Below, piece by piece: positions 44,263-52,720 of a stretch of 64,000 nucleotides of DNA (position 1 is the stretch's first letter; the number at the start of each line of letters is the position of its first letter). Below the pieces are notes generated by a model that saw nothing but the letters and a program-made list of their open reading frames with translations, ran no database searches and had not been told where the DNA came from. The position numbers and the translations under genes are program-made. The DNA is taken from positions 1 through 64,000 of the forward strand of contig JAFAFR010000032.1 of the NCBI GenBank assembly GCA_023423405.1, read 5' to 3'. The stretch is from Bacteroidota bacterium. GTDB taxonomy: Bacteria; Bacteroidota; Bacteroidia; Chitinophagales; Chitinophagaceae.

Positions 44263-45003
44263 TTATAAAGGCCTGATCACGATATTCTTAAAATAAGCTT
44301 TGTGCCCGTGATCCTGCAAAGCAATGCGGCCGCTCTTCGCCACGCCATAATCCGGGAAATCTTTCCATTTGCCTTCTTTCTTTTCCTTGTTCCACTTTTC
44401 GTCCCAGGCAGTGAACTCAACAATTTTCTCTCCATTCAACCAGTGCTCCACATGGCCGTTGTTGAAAACGATCTTGCTGCTGTTCCACTCACCGGTGGGA
44501 TTCAGTTTTTTCTTATCGTTCACCAGGTTCATAGCATAGTCGGCGCCCGTCTTCTGCCATTCTTCCAGTTTTTCCGGCCAACCGGCATCGTCGATCAACT
44601 GGTATTCGGGACCCGTTTCATAAGGTGCATGGTATTTAGCGTCTTCCACTACATGGTACATTACACCGCTGTTGCCGCCGGGGGAAATTTTCCAGTCCCA
44701 GCTCAGCTCAAAATTGCCGTATTCCTTATCGCTCACAATATCGCCGCCCGAATCACCTTTGGCAGCGCCGAGGCAAACCAGGGCGCCTTCTTCAATGGTC
44801 CAGTTGGTCACCGGTCCTGTTTTATTAAAGCCGTGCCAGCCTGCAAGGCTCTTGCCATCAAAAAGCGTATCAGCGGCTGCAGTAGTTGTATCAGTCACTT
44901 TAGCCGCATCATCCGTTTCCGTGTTTTTTTGTTCGGGGCCGCTGTTACAACCCATCATCGCCGAGGCAGCCAAAAAACTGCCCCACATAAAAAGCTGTTT
45001 CAT
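44263..45003 (-). CDS. DUF1080 (3-keto-disaccharide hydrolase family) lipoprotein
   Basis: The 246-aa protein has a lipobox (SAMMGC) and an acidic linker followed by a DUF1080 jelly-roll (about 60-245): LFDGKSLAGWHGF, NFELSWDWKISPGGNSGVMYHV, WNSSKIVFNNGHVEHWLNGE. PF06439 is now described as a 3-keto-disaccharide hydrolase family. It is likely an outer-membrane or periplasmic lipoprotein, in the operon with Gfo/Idh/MocA 33 bases upstream. Confidence 0.88.
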   Translation of the reverse strand: MKQLFMWGSFLAASAMMGCNSGPEQKNTETDDAAKVTDTTTAAADTLFDGKSLAGWHGFNKTGPVTNWTIEEGALVCLGAAKGDSGGDIVSDKEYGNFELSWDWKISPGGNSGVMYHVVEDAKYHAPYETGPEYQLIDDAGWPEKLEEWQKTGADYAMNLVNDKKKLNPTGEWNSSKIVFNNGHVEHWLNGEKIVEFTAWDEKWNKEKKEGKWKDFPDYGVAKSGRIALQDHGHKAYFKNIVIRPL

Positions 45004-45035
45004 ACATCAATTTTTCACGTGATTCAAATAGCCGG

Positions 45036-46406
45036 TTATTTTTTTATCAGGGTAAGTTTTTCAGGGTTCCAGCGGATGGCCGTATCCTGGTTATAGCTGT
45101 CGTTGCAAAGCAGCGCGGGCGCCGCAGCGCGATACCCGAAAGTAGCGTCTTCCATAACGGTGCCGCCTGTACGAATAGCCGTGAAGAAATTCACGAAATG
45201 ATCGTGCGGGCCACCCAGGTATCCCTTTTCTGCTGCGAATGTATATTCTTCGGGACCTACTATGCGCTTCCTGTCAGAAACAGGCTTGCCGGCCTTTCTC
45301 AGTTGTTCAATATAAAAAGGATCGTCAGAAGCCATGGTCTTGTTGCGGCGGACCGTTACGCTGTCCCAGGTAACGTCCATCGCGCCTTCGCTTCCCACGA
45401 GGCGCAGGTAGGTAGTGCCGCTGGTGCCATCCACAAAATTGCAGCGGAGAGAAAGATTAAAAGGCGCATGCGCGGCCGATTGCGGATAATCGAATGTGCC
45501 GATCAGCACATCGGGCACTTCCCTTCCATCCTTCCAGTAACGCAGTCCGCCGGCCGCGTAAATTTTTTCCGGGCCATACGAGTTGGTGATGAAATGCAGG
45601 CTGCTGAATAAGTGTACAAAAAGATCCCCCGACATGCCGGTGCCATAGTCGACATAATTGCGCCAGCGGAAAAATCGCGTCGCATCGAATGACCGCTTGT
45701 TGGTATTACTTACGAACGTGTCCCAGTCCACCGTAGCAGGCGATGCATCGGCGGGAATGGGATACTGCCATGCTCCTGTGGGAGAATGCCGGGCCCAGAA
45801 ACCTTCCGCATAGTTGATGGTACCGATGGCGCCGTCTTTCAGAAGTTCCTTTGCTTTTTCATTGCCCAGGGAAGATACGCCCTGGCTGCCCACCTGGAAC
45901 ACTTTGCCGGTTTGTTTCTGCGCCTGTATCACGGCCGGGCCTTCTGTAATGCTGTGCACCATGGGCTTTTCGCAGTACACGTGTTTGCCCGCCTTCATGG
46001 CATCGATGGATATCTGCTGGTGCCAGTGGTCGGGCGTGGCAACGATCACGGCATCGATGTCCTTGCGGTTCAGTATTTCTTTATAGCTGCGCGTGGTGAA
46101 GAGATCATTGCCCCATTTCGCTTTGGCGTCTTTCAACCTTCCATCGTACAAATCGCAGGCTGCCACCAGTTTGGCGCCCGGTACACCCAGTGCCGTAATG
46201 GTGTCCTGAACGCCCATGCCACCGGCACCAATAAGCGCAATATTGATGTTGTCATTGGGAGAAAACTTTTTCCGGAAAAGGGTTTCATGAAAAACATGCT
46301 TTTCTTCGGATGCCGCAAAAACATTGGAGCCTACTGCGGCCGCGGCTGTGCCTGTTGCAAGGTGCCGCAGGAACCTGCGGCGGGAAGATTCTTTTTTCTG
46401 ATGCAT
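45036..46406 (-). CDS. Gfo/Idh/MocA family oxidoreductase with twin-arginine signal
   Basis: The 456-aa protein starts with a Tat-type signal (RRRFLRHLATGTAAAAVGSN) and a Rossmann fold (INIALIGAGGMGVQDTITAL). The family's EKP motif is in KHVYCEKPMVHSITEG. Secreted members oxidise sugars at C3 with a tightly held NAD. Flanking by two DUF1080 proteins points to 3-keto-glycoside formation and breakdown outside the cytoplasm. Substrate is not known. It overlaps none of its neighbours (32 and 33 bases). Confidence 0.85.
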   Translation of the reverse strand: MHQKKESSRRRFLRHLATGTAAAAVGSNVFAASEEKHVFHETLFRKKFSPNDNINIALIGAGGMGVQDTITALGVPGAKLVAACDLYDGRLKDAKAKWGNDLFTTRSYKEILNRKDIDAVIVATPDHWHQQISIDAMKAGKHVYCEKPMVHSITEGPAVIQAQKQTGKVFQVGSQGVSSLGNEKAKELLKDGAIGTINYAEGFWARHSPTGAWQYPIPADASPATVDWDTFVSNTNKRSFDATRFFRWRNYVDYGTGMSGDLFVHLFSSLHFITNSYGPEKIYAAGGLRYWKDGREVPDVLIGTFDYPQSAAHAPFNLSLRCNFVDGTSGTTYLRLVGSEGAMDVTWDSVTVRRNKTMASDDPFYIEQLRKAGKPVSDRKRIVGPEEYTFAAEKGYLGGPHDHFVNFFTAIRTGGTVMEDATFGYRAAAPALLCNDSYNQDTAIRWNPEKLTLIKK

Positions 46407-46439
46407 TTTTATATTGGAATTAGCAATGAACGAACAGGG

Positions 46440-47048
46440 TTATTTTCCGGCGCCGAGGTCCTGGATCCGGATGTTTTTCCAACGCACTTTGATGCCACCG
46501 CCATCATGGATCTGCAGGGCGATAAAGCCGTCGCCGGCGCCCACTTTTTCATCTTTCAAATGAACCATCTGGTGACCATTGAGCCAGGACGTCACTTCAT
46601 CGCCCCGCACTTCAATTTTCATGGTATTCCAGTCGTCGGCCTTGAGGATCTTTTCATCCTCGGGTTTGGGCTGTATCAGCCAGCCCCTTCCGTAAGATTC
46701 GTAAATGCCGCCGGTATGGTTGTCGGGCGGCGCCACTTCTACCTGCCATCCTGATATTTTGGTGCCATCAATACTACTGCGGATGAATACGCCGCTGTTG
46801 CCATTGGCTTCCAGTTTGAACTGCAGGGTGAGAATGAAGTTCTTGTAATTTTTGTCGGTGCTGAGATAGCCATATTGCTTGTCGGGGCCACTTTCGCAAA
46901 CCAGTTCGCCTTTGTCCACGTACCATTTTTCCGTACCGTGGATGGTCCAGCCACTCAGGTCCTTGCCATTAAAGAGAGAAACTTTTTTTTGCGCGTGGCA
47001 GGCAAGCACCAGCAGGCTTGCGGCCAGGATAACAGAGAGTTTTTTCAT
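46440..47048 (-). CDS. DUF1080 (3-keto-disaccharide hydrolase family) protein
   Basis: The 202-aa protein has a signal peptide with a possible lipobox (SLLVLAC) and one DUF1080 domain: SLFNGKDLSGWTIHGTEKWYV at the start, NGNSGVFIRSS, SGWQVEVAPPDNHTGGIYES and WNTMKIEVRGDEVTSWLNGHQ. Compared with the other DUF1080 in this operon it lacks the linker and is shorter. It opens a four-gene set (DUF1080, Gfo/Idh/MocA, DUF1080, SDR). Confidence 0.88.
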   Translation of the reverse strand: MKKLSVILAASLLVLACHAQKKVSLFNGKDLSGWTIHGTEKWYVDKGELVCESGPDKQYGYLSTDKNYKNFILTLQFKLEANGNSGVFIRSSIDGTKISGWQVEVAPPDNHTGGIYESYGRGWLIQPKPEDEKILKADDWNTMKIEVRGDEVTSWLNGHQMVHLKDEKVGAGDGFIALQIHDGGGIKVRWKNIRIQDLGAGK

Positions 47049-47063
47049 ATGCGTGCTTAATTT

Positions 47064-47086
47064 AGCGCATTAATTTTAATTGCGCT
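47064..47086. promoter_or_regulatory. AGCGCA...TGCGCT inverted repeat before the DUF1080 operon
   Basis: AGCGCA and TGCGCT are perfect complements around an AT-only centre (ATTAATTTTAA-type), giving a stem of about ten pairs with one bulge. It ends 16 bases before the DUF1080 start at 47048. It has no U-tract on the minus strand, so it is not that strand's terminator; an operator or mRNA hairpin is more likely. Confidence 0.4.
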
Positions 47087-47131
47087 CATTTTTTCAGCAC
47101 ACAAACGGTTGCGCTTGCGCGCTCCGCTGCA

Positions 47132-48172
47132 TCACTTCATGGTAAACCGGATCCTTCCGCTGGAAGTATGCAATTCAACCGGCGTGCCGCCGCCGTTCAC
47201 TTTGCCGCGAATGGAATGTTCGTCTACCGAGCCCTGGAAATTCTGCAGCGTGGGCGTGCTGATTTTTTCTGCCTGCAGTTGCAGATCGAGCCCCTTGCCG
47301 GCAGGCAGCTCCAGGTCGATATCGCCGCCGGAATTTCCCAGCTTCACGTATTTACCCAGTTCGGTTACAGATACTGCAATATGACCGCCGCTGGTAGAAG
47401 CCTGTACACTGCAGCGGAGGTTGCCCAGCCGCAGGTTGCCGCCGGAGGTGGAAGTGATCAGCTCACCCATGATCTGGTCGGCCTTTACGTTTCCGCCGCT
47501 GGTAACAGCATCGATTTTACCATCCAGGTTGGTGAGTTGCAGGTTGCCGCCGGAGGTGGTCAGTTTCAGCGTGCCCTTGCTTTTGTCCGCAGAAATATTG
47601 CCGCCGGAAGTAGAGAGGCGGATCTCGTTCTCACAGTCTGTTACAGAAATATTACCACCGCTGGTCACGCCCTTGATATTGGAGCTGACCCCATTAAGCG
47701 AGAGGTTACCGCCACTGGTTTCCAGGTCCTGCTTACCGCCCCGGATACCATCGAGACTGATATTGCCACCGCTGGTGGTAAGGTCGGTCGATACCTGGCG
47801 GGGAGCATAGAGCTTAAAAGAAATACTCACCGTTTCATTCCAGTTCCGGATATTCCGTTTCGGTTTTGCGATGGCTTCCAGTTTTCCGTTACTAACGGTA
47901 ATGGTCAGGTTAAAATCACGCTCCAGCCGCTCCTTTATTTCAGCATCTGATATATTCTTATTGCGCCCGTTGGCTGGCCACACATATACTTCCAGGCGCT
48001 GGTCGGCATCGGTGCCGGTTACGCTGAGGTTGCCACCCGAAGTTTCGAGGTGTGCAAACTGGATATTCTCCCCGGCCAGGTTTTTTACCTGGTAAGGACG
48101 ACGATCCTTGTCCTGTGCAGTTGCCGGCAACAGGAGTAGTATGGCGAAGCAGGAGGTCAGAAGAGATTTCAT
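47132..48172 (-). CDS. DUF4097-type beta-repeat protein, exported
   Basis: The 346-aa protein has a signal peptide (LLLPATAQ) and an array of about ten short repeats of 17-21 residues built on TSGGN (for example TTSGGNISLDG, ETSGGNLSLNG, STSGGNISADK). These form a right-handed parallel beta helix in DUF4097 proteins. No enzymatic residues are evident; it may bind surfaces or glycans. It is 83 bases upstream of the DUF1080 operon on the same strand and may or may not be co-transcribed. Confidence 0.85.
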   Translation of the reverse strand: MKSLLTSCFAILLLLPATAQDKDRRPYQVKNLAGENIQFAHLETSGGNLSVTGTDADQRLEVYVWPANGRNKNISDAEIKERLERDFNLTITVSNGKLEAIAKPKRNIRNWNETVSISFKLYAPRQVSTDLTTSGGNISLDGIRGGKQDLETSGGNLSLNGVSSNIKGVTSGGNISVTDCENEIRLSTSGGNISADKSKGTLKLTTSGGNLQLTNLDGKIDAVTSGGNVKADQIMGELITSTSGGNLRLGNLRCSVQASTSGGHIAVSVTELGKYVKLGNSGGDIDLELPAGKGLDLQLQAEKISTPTLQNFQGSVDEHSIRGKVNGGGTPVELHTSSGRIRFTMK

Positions 48173-48364
48173 GAAAAATGATTTCTACTTGAATCACAGA
48201 AGGCGTGCCAGCCTGCGTGCGGGCTGAAATACAAGAACTTGCGCAATCGGCCCCTATATGGATCGTCCGCTTTTGATACAGTGTCTGTGCGTTTTAACGA
48301 CAGCAGGGATAAAGCCGGCTCCATAAAAAATGGCCCTTAGAAGCATGCTTCGCAGAACACCCTC

Positions 48365-48985
48365 TTAAAACCGGCCAAATTTCAGGGTCAGGTTGCCGCT
48401 CAATCCGCTGAGGTCGTCGTCGCCCAGCCCGCGGGCCTGGCTGCCAAAAACACGACGATAAGAAATGCCGGGACTAAACCGCATCCATTTGAACAGGTTG
48501 GCTTCGATTTGAATGCCTGGTTCCATCACAAAAAAGAAATGCGCGTCGTGCTCGTAATCTTCGTAATGCCAGTCGTAGGGATCGCGTTCATATTGGAGGA
48601 TAAATCCCGAACCGGTAACCAGGTTCAGATTCACGTGCAATCTTTTGCGGGAAGCGATGCTGTATTCTGTCATCAGCCCAAACTGGCCATACTGGTAGCT
48701 GGTATTGGAACTGTGGATGGTCTGGTTCGCAGGAGGCACCGGAATGCGATTGGTAGTGGCCGCCATTTCAATGCCAATCAAAAAACGGTGGTTCACAAAC
48801 CAGCCGCCATAGAGCTCCGGCATATTGGCAAAATCGCCGTTGATGGTCGTGAACTTATTACTGATCGCAGCATAGCCACCCGAATTCTTCAATGCATTGC
48901 TGCCAAAAATCGTTTCACTTTCCTGCGCACGGGCGCCGGAAACGAACAGGCCGCAGAAGGCCAGTAGTTTTACACATTTTAACAT
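48365..48985 (-). CDS. Exported hypothetical protein, possible outer-membrane barrel
   Basis: From MLKCVKLLAF at 48985 (206 aa) there is a signal peptide ending GARAQ. The remainder alternates hydrophobic and polar residues in short runs and ends GNLTLKFGRF, the aromatic C-terminal signature of outer-membrane beta-barrels. I know no family name. It has its own upstream region (84 bases) divergent from the next gene. Confidence 0.65.
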   Translation of the reverse strand: MLKCVKLLAFCGLFVSGARAQESETIFGSNALKNSGGYAAISNKFTTINGDFANMPELYGGWFVNHRFLIGIEMAATTNRIPVPPANQTIHSSNTSYQYGQFGLMTEYSIASRKRLHVNLNLVTGSGFILQYERDPYDWHYEDYEHDAHFFFVMEPGIQIEANLFKWMRFSPGISYRRVFGSQARGLGDDDLSGLSGNLTLKFGRF

Positions 48986-49067
48986 GGAATATTTCCTTTG
49001 GTTATCCATCCGACAACCAGGGAAACAGATACCCCTATTGCGCGCAGAAATTTTCTACTTTTGACAC

Positions 49068-49463
49068 ATGAAAATCGAAATGCCTTACCACGAAATAGGA
49101 ATATTTGCCCGGGAATATCTGAAGAAATCTGTCGGCATCAAATATGCAGGCAACCACAGCGTGGAGTTGAATTTTATGGCATCGGTAACGGTCAGCATGG
49201 CAGAAGTGTGGCCGCACGGGCTATTGCTCGATTATAAAACCTCGGCCATCGTAAACATGATGATCGGCGGCATGCGCAACACCATCCGGCAGGAGCTCGC
49301 CAAATTCCCTGCACTGGAATGGCTGGAAGACAATAAACAACTTTCGCTGAACCTTCAAAAACTGCCCCAGTTGTCGGAATTCCTCCGCATATTCTCCATT
49401 TCTTCCTGCAGCTTTGAAGAAACCGGGCTCAAACTTGAGCTCGCCTCCTCCCTGCCGGCCTGA
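49068..49463 (+). CDS. Hypothetical cytoplasmic protein
   Basis: The 131-aa product has no signal peptide or membrane segment and no family I recognise. It starts MKIEMPYHEIGIFAREYL and contains VWPHGLLLDYKTSAIVNMMIGGM. It stands alone between the barrel protein and a non-coding stretch holding a candidate small RNA. Codon use looks like that of its neighbours, so I take it as real. Confidence 0.65.
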   Translation: MKIEMPYHEIGIFAREYLKKSVGIKYAGNHSVELNFMASVTVSMAEVWPHGLLLDYKTSAIVNMMIGGMRNTIRQELAKFPALEWLEDNKQLSLNLQKLPQLSEFLRIFSISSCSFEETGLKLELASSLPA

Positions 49464-49570
49464 GTCGTCAAAAACGGGAAGGACAGGAATCAGCTTATCG
49501 GGCCAATTCATCCAGTTACCGAAGCTTTTTGTGCATTGACAGAAAGGATTCTTTCCCTGCACCAGGGCTT

Positions 49571-49580
49571 TGCATCTTTG
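49571..49580 (+). promoter_or_regulatory. -7 box for the candidate small RNA
   Basis: TGCATCTTTG ends in CATCTTTG, which fits the TAnnTTTG pattern with one mismatch. A C-rich TTCTTTC about 18-20 bases upstream could be a weak -33 element. It would start a transcript at about 49586. Confidence 0.4.
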
Positions 49581-49585
49581 TAATA

Positions 49586-49682
49586 CCAAGACAACAACAA
49601 GACGGTTGGTTGTTACTGGAAATGGTCCTATTTTGATCCCTACCCTACCCTACAGAGTGCCCCATTTTGGGGCATTTTTTTT
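49586..49682 (+). ncRNA. Candidate small RNA between the 131-aa gene and the sialate esterase
   Basis: No gene covers the 217 bases between 49463 and 49681. Beyond the -7 box there is a short AACAAC/GTTGTT hairpin (49592-49613), a C-rich CCCTACCCTACCC single-stranded run, and a strong terminator at the end. The first base is assumed. It could also be only the 3' untranslated part of the upstream gene. Confidence 0.4.
49658..49682 (+). terminator. Strong intrinsic terminator
   Basis: TGCCCC (49658-49663) and GGGGCA (49669-49674) pair around ATTTT, followed by eight Ts (49675-49682). The nearest plus-strand gene ends 195 bases before, so it probably ends a separate transcript. The stop of the converging esterase gene lies at its end. 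Confidence 0.8.
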
Positions 49683-51639
49683 ATGGTACCTGGTATTTGT
49701 TCGCGGTAGTGATGCCCTTCCATTTGTCGGTACGGAAAGGCAGGGCCGGAAATCCTTCCGCATTGTACAAATTGGCTTCCCCCGCATCATCGGCCCAGGC
49801 GTAACGCACCGCAACAGGTTGCTGCACTTTATCGCTCATCAGCACCACTTTTCCATTTTCTATCCAGGCTTTGGCATAATAAAACTGCTGGTCCTCTCCC
49901 GCTATTTCAAAACCACGGAGGTAACCATATTGATCGGGCGTATGCAGCCCGCTGCCAGTATTGTTAAACTGCAGCAGCAACTGGTTGCCGCGTTTTTCCA
50001 TGGAAGCATATACGGGTCCGCCGGCTACCCTGTTCTGGCCATAGGTTTTCTGCAAGGCGGCAGCAGCAAGACGCCTGCCCACGTCGAGTTTGTTTTTGGG
50101 GTGAATGTCGTTGCGCTCGCCAATGTCGGTGGTAACGGCCATGCCTGTATGGGGAAGCGAAAGCGTGGAGGTCTGCGCCTCCCGCAATTCGGCCCAGGCA
50201 CTGCCTTTGCGGCTGTCGCCGTCGCCGGCAATAAAGCTGGCCAGTTGTACAAAATAGAAAGGAAAATCGCCTTCCTTCCACAGCCTGCGCCAGTCGCTGA
50301 TCATAAGCGGAAAAGCCGTGGCATATTGCGCAGCGCGGCCGGCATTGTTTTCACCCTGGTACCAAATGGCGCCTTTGATACCAAAAGGGATCAGCGGGTG
50401 TATCATACCGTTATACAGCAACGATGGATAACTGTTAGGGCCAACCGAAGTGCTGCCGGTGGAGACTTTTTCCACCAGGAAAGACCAGGTGCCTGCCAGC
50501 GGAACCGACCACTGGCCGCCGGTGATTTTCAGCGCATCCGCATCGCCGTAAAAGCCGCCACCGCCGCCGGTATCGTCTATGCGCACGACGATGGTGTTTT
50601 CACCTTCTTTCAGCAGGCCTGCAGGAATGCGATAAGAACGGGCAATATTGTACATATTGGTGCTGCCGATCTTTTGCCCGTTGATATAAGTGATGTCGTT
50701 GTCGTCGATGGTGCCCAGTTCGATGGACTGCGCGCCCGCCGCCTGCTCCCTACTGAGGCGCACCGTACGGCGGAACCATACCACGCCGTCCAACTGTTTC
50801 AGTTGCTGTCCTTCCCATACGCCCGGCACTTCCATACGGGGCCATCTGGAAATATCGGTGGCCGGAGCGGCGAGAACGGAGGCATCGGTTTCCTGCGGAA
50901 GGCCGCCCTGTACGCTGTTCACGAGTTTATCCAGCGCTGCTTTCCGCTGGGCCTGCATCGAATCGAGGTTGAGCCGGGGCAGGCTTCCCATCAGATCGCT
51001 GAATTCCGCGCTGCCTGCAAGCCCTTCGCGGCTGATCCAGGTTTCGATATCCGTACCGCCCCAGGAACTGTGGATGAGCCCGATGGGGATTTTCAGCGCC
51101 GCCTGCAGTTCGCGGGCAAAGAAATAACCCACTGCGGTGAAGTCGCCCGTATTGGCGGGATCCGCAGGCAGCCAGGAAGCCGGCGCCACATCGTCCTCCG
51201 GGCTCGCCGCCACCGCCTTCTGTACCGTGAAATGACGGATATTGTCGTTGGCCGATTGCGCGATTACGTTGGCGGCATCGCTGGAGCTGCGCACGTTCCA
51301 TTCCATATTGGACTGCCCGCTGCAGAGCCATACATCGCCTACCAGTATATTACCGAGCTTAATGTTGGTCTTTCCGTTCAGTTCCAGCACATAGGGACCG
51401 CCGGCCGTTTCGGGGTCGAGCTGTACCGCCCAACGGCCATCCTTACCCGCTTTTACGGTTTTCTGCTGCTGGTGGAAATGAATGGTGATCTTTTCGTTCT
51501 TACCTGCCCATCCCCAGATGCGGAGGGGCATATCACGTTGCAGCACCATGCCTTCGCCGAAAATATGGGGAAGGCGCAATTGAGCGGAGAGGGTCAGTGC
51601 TGCAAATAGCAGGCAACCCAGGAAGATGGTCTTTTTCAT
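49681..51639 (-). CDS. Sialate O-acetylesterase
   Basis: The 652-aa protein has a signal peptide (LLFAALTLSAQ) and the SGNH-type catalytic domain: SGQSNMEWNV with nucleophile Ser110, and SSWGGTDIE. A GH2-like sugar-binding jelly-roll is inserted at about residues 270-400 (GVVWFRRTVRLSREQA). Family members remove O-acetyl groups from sialic acid or from plant and microbial acetylated sugars. No sialic-acid catabolism genes are nearby, so acetylated polysaccharide is as likely. Confidence 0.88.
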   Translation of the reverse strand: MKKTIFLGCLLFAALTLSAQLRLPHIFGEGMVLQRDMPLRIWGWAGKNEKITIHFHQQQKTVKAGKDGRWAVQLDPETAGGPYVLELNGKTNIKLGNILVGDVWLCSGQSNMEWNVRSSSDAANVIAQSANDNIRHFTVQKAVAASPEDDVAPASWLPADPANTGDFTAVGYFFARELQAALKIPIGLIHSSWGGTDIETWISREGLAGSAEFSDLMGSLPRLNLDSMQAQRKAALDKLVNSVQGGLPQETDASVLAAPATDISRWPRMEVPGVWEGQQLKQLDGVVWFRRTVRLSREQAAGAQSIELGTIDDNDITYINGQKIGSTNMYNIARSYRIPAGLLKEGENTIVVRIDDTGGGGGFYGDADALKITGGQWSVPLAGTWSFLVEKVSTGSTSVGPNSYPSLLYNGMIHPLIPFGIKGAIWYQGENNAGRAAQYATAFPLMISDWRRLWKEGDFPFYFVQLASFIAGDGDSRKGSAWAELREAQTSTLSLPHTGMAVTTDIGERNDIHPKNKLDVGRRLAAAALQKTYGQNRVAGGPVYASMEKRGNQLLLQFNNTGSGLHTPDQYGYLRGFEIAGEDQQFYYAKAWIENGKVVLMSDKVQQPVAVRYAWADDAGEANLYNAEGFPALPFRTDKWKGITTANKYQVP

Positions 51640-51666
51640 TTGGTCAAGCTATTGGGTGAAAATACA

Positions 51667-52656
51667 TCAGAAATCCGGATCAACCAGATGCAGGGGCGAG
51701 TGGGGATGGACAGACAGGGCAATTTCTTCGCCGGGGCCCGGCGCGGGCAGGGAACTGTGCACCAGCAGGCTACCCGCAGCCGATGCCATTTCCCATTCGC
51801 TGTAAGCCCCGTAATAGGTGCTGCGGATAAGCCTTGCCGTTAGTGTGCCGGGGGTGGCCGGAGTGCCTGGGGCCGCCAAAGTGGCCGGCGCCATCCTTTC
51901 GGGCCGCACAAAACGCAGCCTCCCGCCCTCCGCCGGCAACAGGTTGTATTTCCCGAAAAGCCTTGCTACATACCGATCCGACGGCCTTTCATATATCTCT
52001 TCGGGTATGCCTTCCTGTATGATCTGCCCTTTTTCCAGCACCAGTATTTTTTCGGCCCACGATAAACTGTCGGCCGGCTCGTGCGATACCAGCAGGCAGG
52101 TGATACCAATTTCTTTTTCGAGTTCGTCCAATACCTTGCGGAGCTGGTCGCGGTGAAAGCCGTCGAGGTTGGAAAAAGGCTCGTCGAGCAGCAAGAGGGA
52201 GGGACCACCCACCAGCAACCGCGCCAGTGCAATGCGTTGCCGCTCGCCGCCGGAAAGCTGGTCTGTTTTTCGTTGCAACAACGAGGAAACCCGGCAGGTC
52301 TCCAGCACTTTTGTGTACATCGCCGCATCCACGCGACTGGCATATTCCAGTATTTCTTCCACCCGGTAATTGTTGCGCAGTTCAAAATGCTGCGACAGCA
52401 CCGCAATACGCGGATGCCCCGGAACCAGGCGCTCGAGTGGGCCTGCAACACGTTTCCCTTCAAAGTATACCGCACCCCTGTCGGCCGTCATGAGTCCGCC
52501 GATCACCCGCAGCAGGCTGGTCTTCCCGGAGCCTGTTTCACCGGCAATGGCTATGCGCTGAAAAGAATGTTGACTAAAGCTAATATCAGCAAGCACCTGC
52601 CTTTGCCGGTGGCTCGCTGAAACCTCCTTTACCTCCAAAAAATCCATGGGCAGCAA
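51667..52656 (-). CDS. ABC transporter ATP-binding protein, no permease in the window
   Basis: The 329-aa ATPase has Walker A GETGSGKTSLLR, Q-loop SQHFELRNNY, signature LSGGERQRIALARLL, Walker B LLLLDEPFSNLDG and H-switch LLVSHEPAD. An extra C-terminal part resembles a TOBE-like regulatory domain after an Ala/Pro/Thr/Gly linker (about residues 255-270). That layout occurs in molybdate, iron and osmolyte importers. It lacks neighbouring permease or binding-protein genes. A Met at 52647 is an alternative start. Confidence 0.85.
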   Translation of the reverse strand: MLPMDFLEVKEVSASHRQRQVLADISFSQHSFQRIAIAGETGSGKTSLLRVIGGLMTADRGAVYFEGKRVAGPLERLVPGHPRIAVLSQHFELRNNYRVEEILEYASRVDAAMYTKVLETCRVSSLLQRKTDQLSGGERQRIALARLLVGGPSLLLLDEPFSNLDGFHRDQLRKVLDELEKEIGITCLLVSHEPADSLSWAEKILVLEKGQIIQEGIPEEIYERPSDRYVARLFGKYNLLPAEGGRLRFVRPERMAPATLAAPGTPATPGTLTARLIRSTYYGAYSEWEMASAAGSLLVHSSLPAPGPGEEIALSVHPHSPLHLVDPDF

Positions 52657-52720
52657 GGTAGTTCATTTCCGTTTCCGGCCGGGTGAAGCGGCAAGCGGCA
52701 ATTGCCATTATTTTTACCGG

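Noticed and set aside
47132..48172. Regular short DNA repeats that could be a CRISPR array
   Set aside because: The period of about 51-63 bases keeps frame and codes for TSGGN repeats; no invariant repeat or spacer structure.
49570..51609. 679-aa plus-strand frame antisense to the sialate esterase
   Set aside because: Long antisense frames are common in GC-rich coding DNA; the esterase on the minus strand has signal peptide and active site, this frame has neither.
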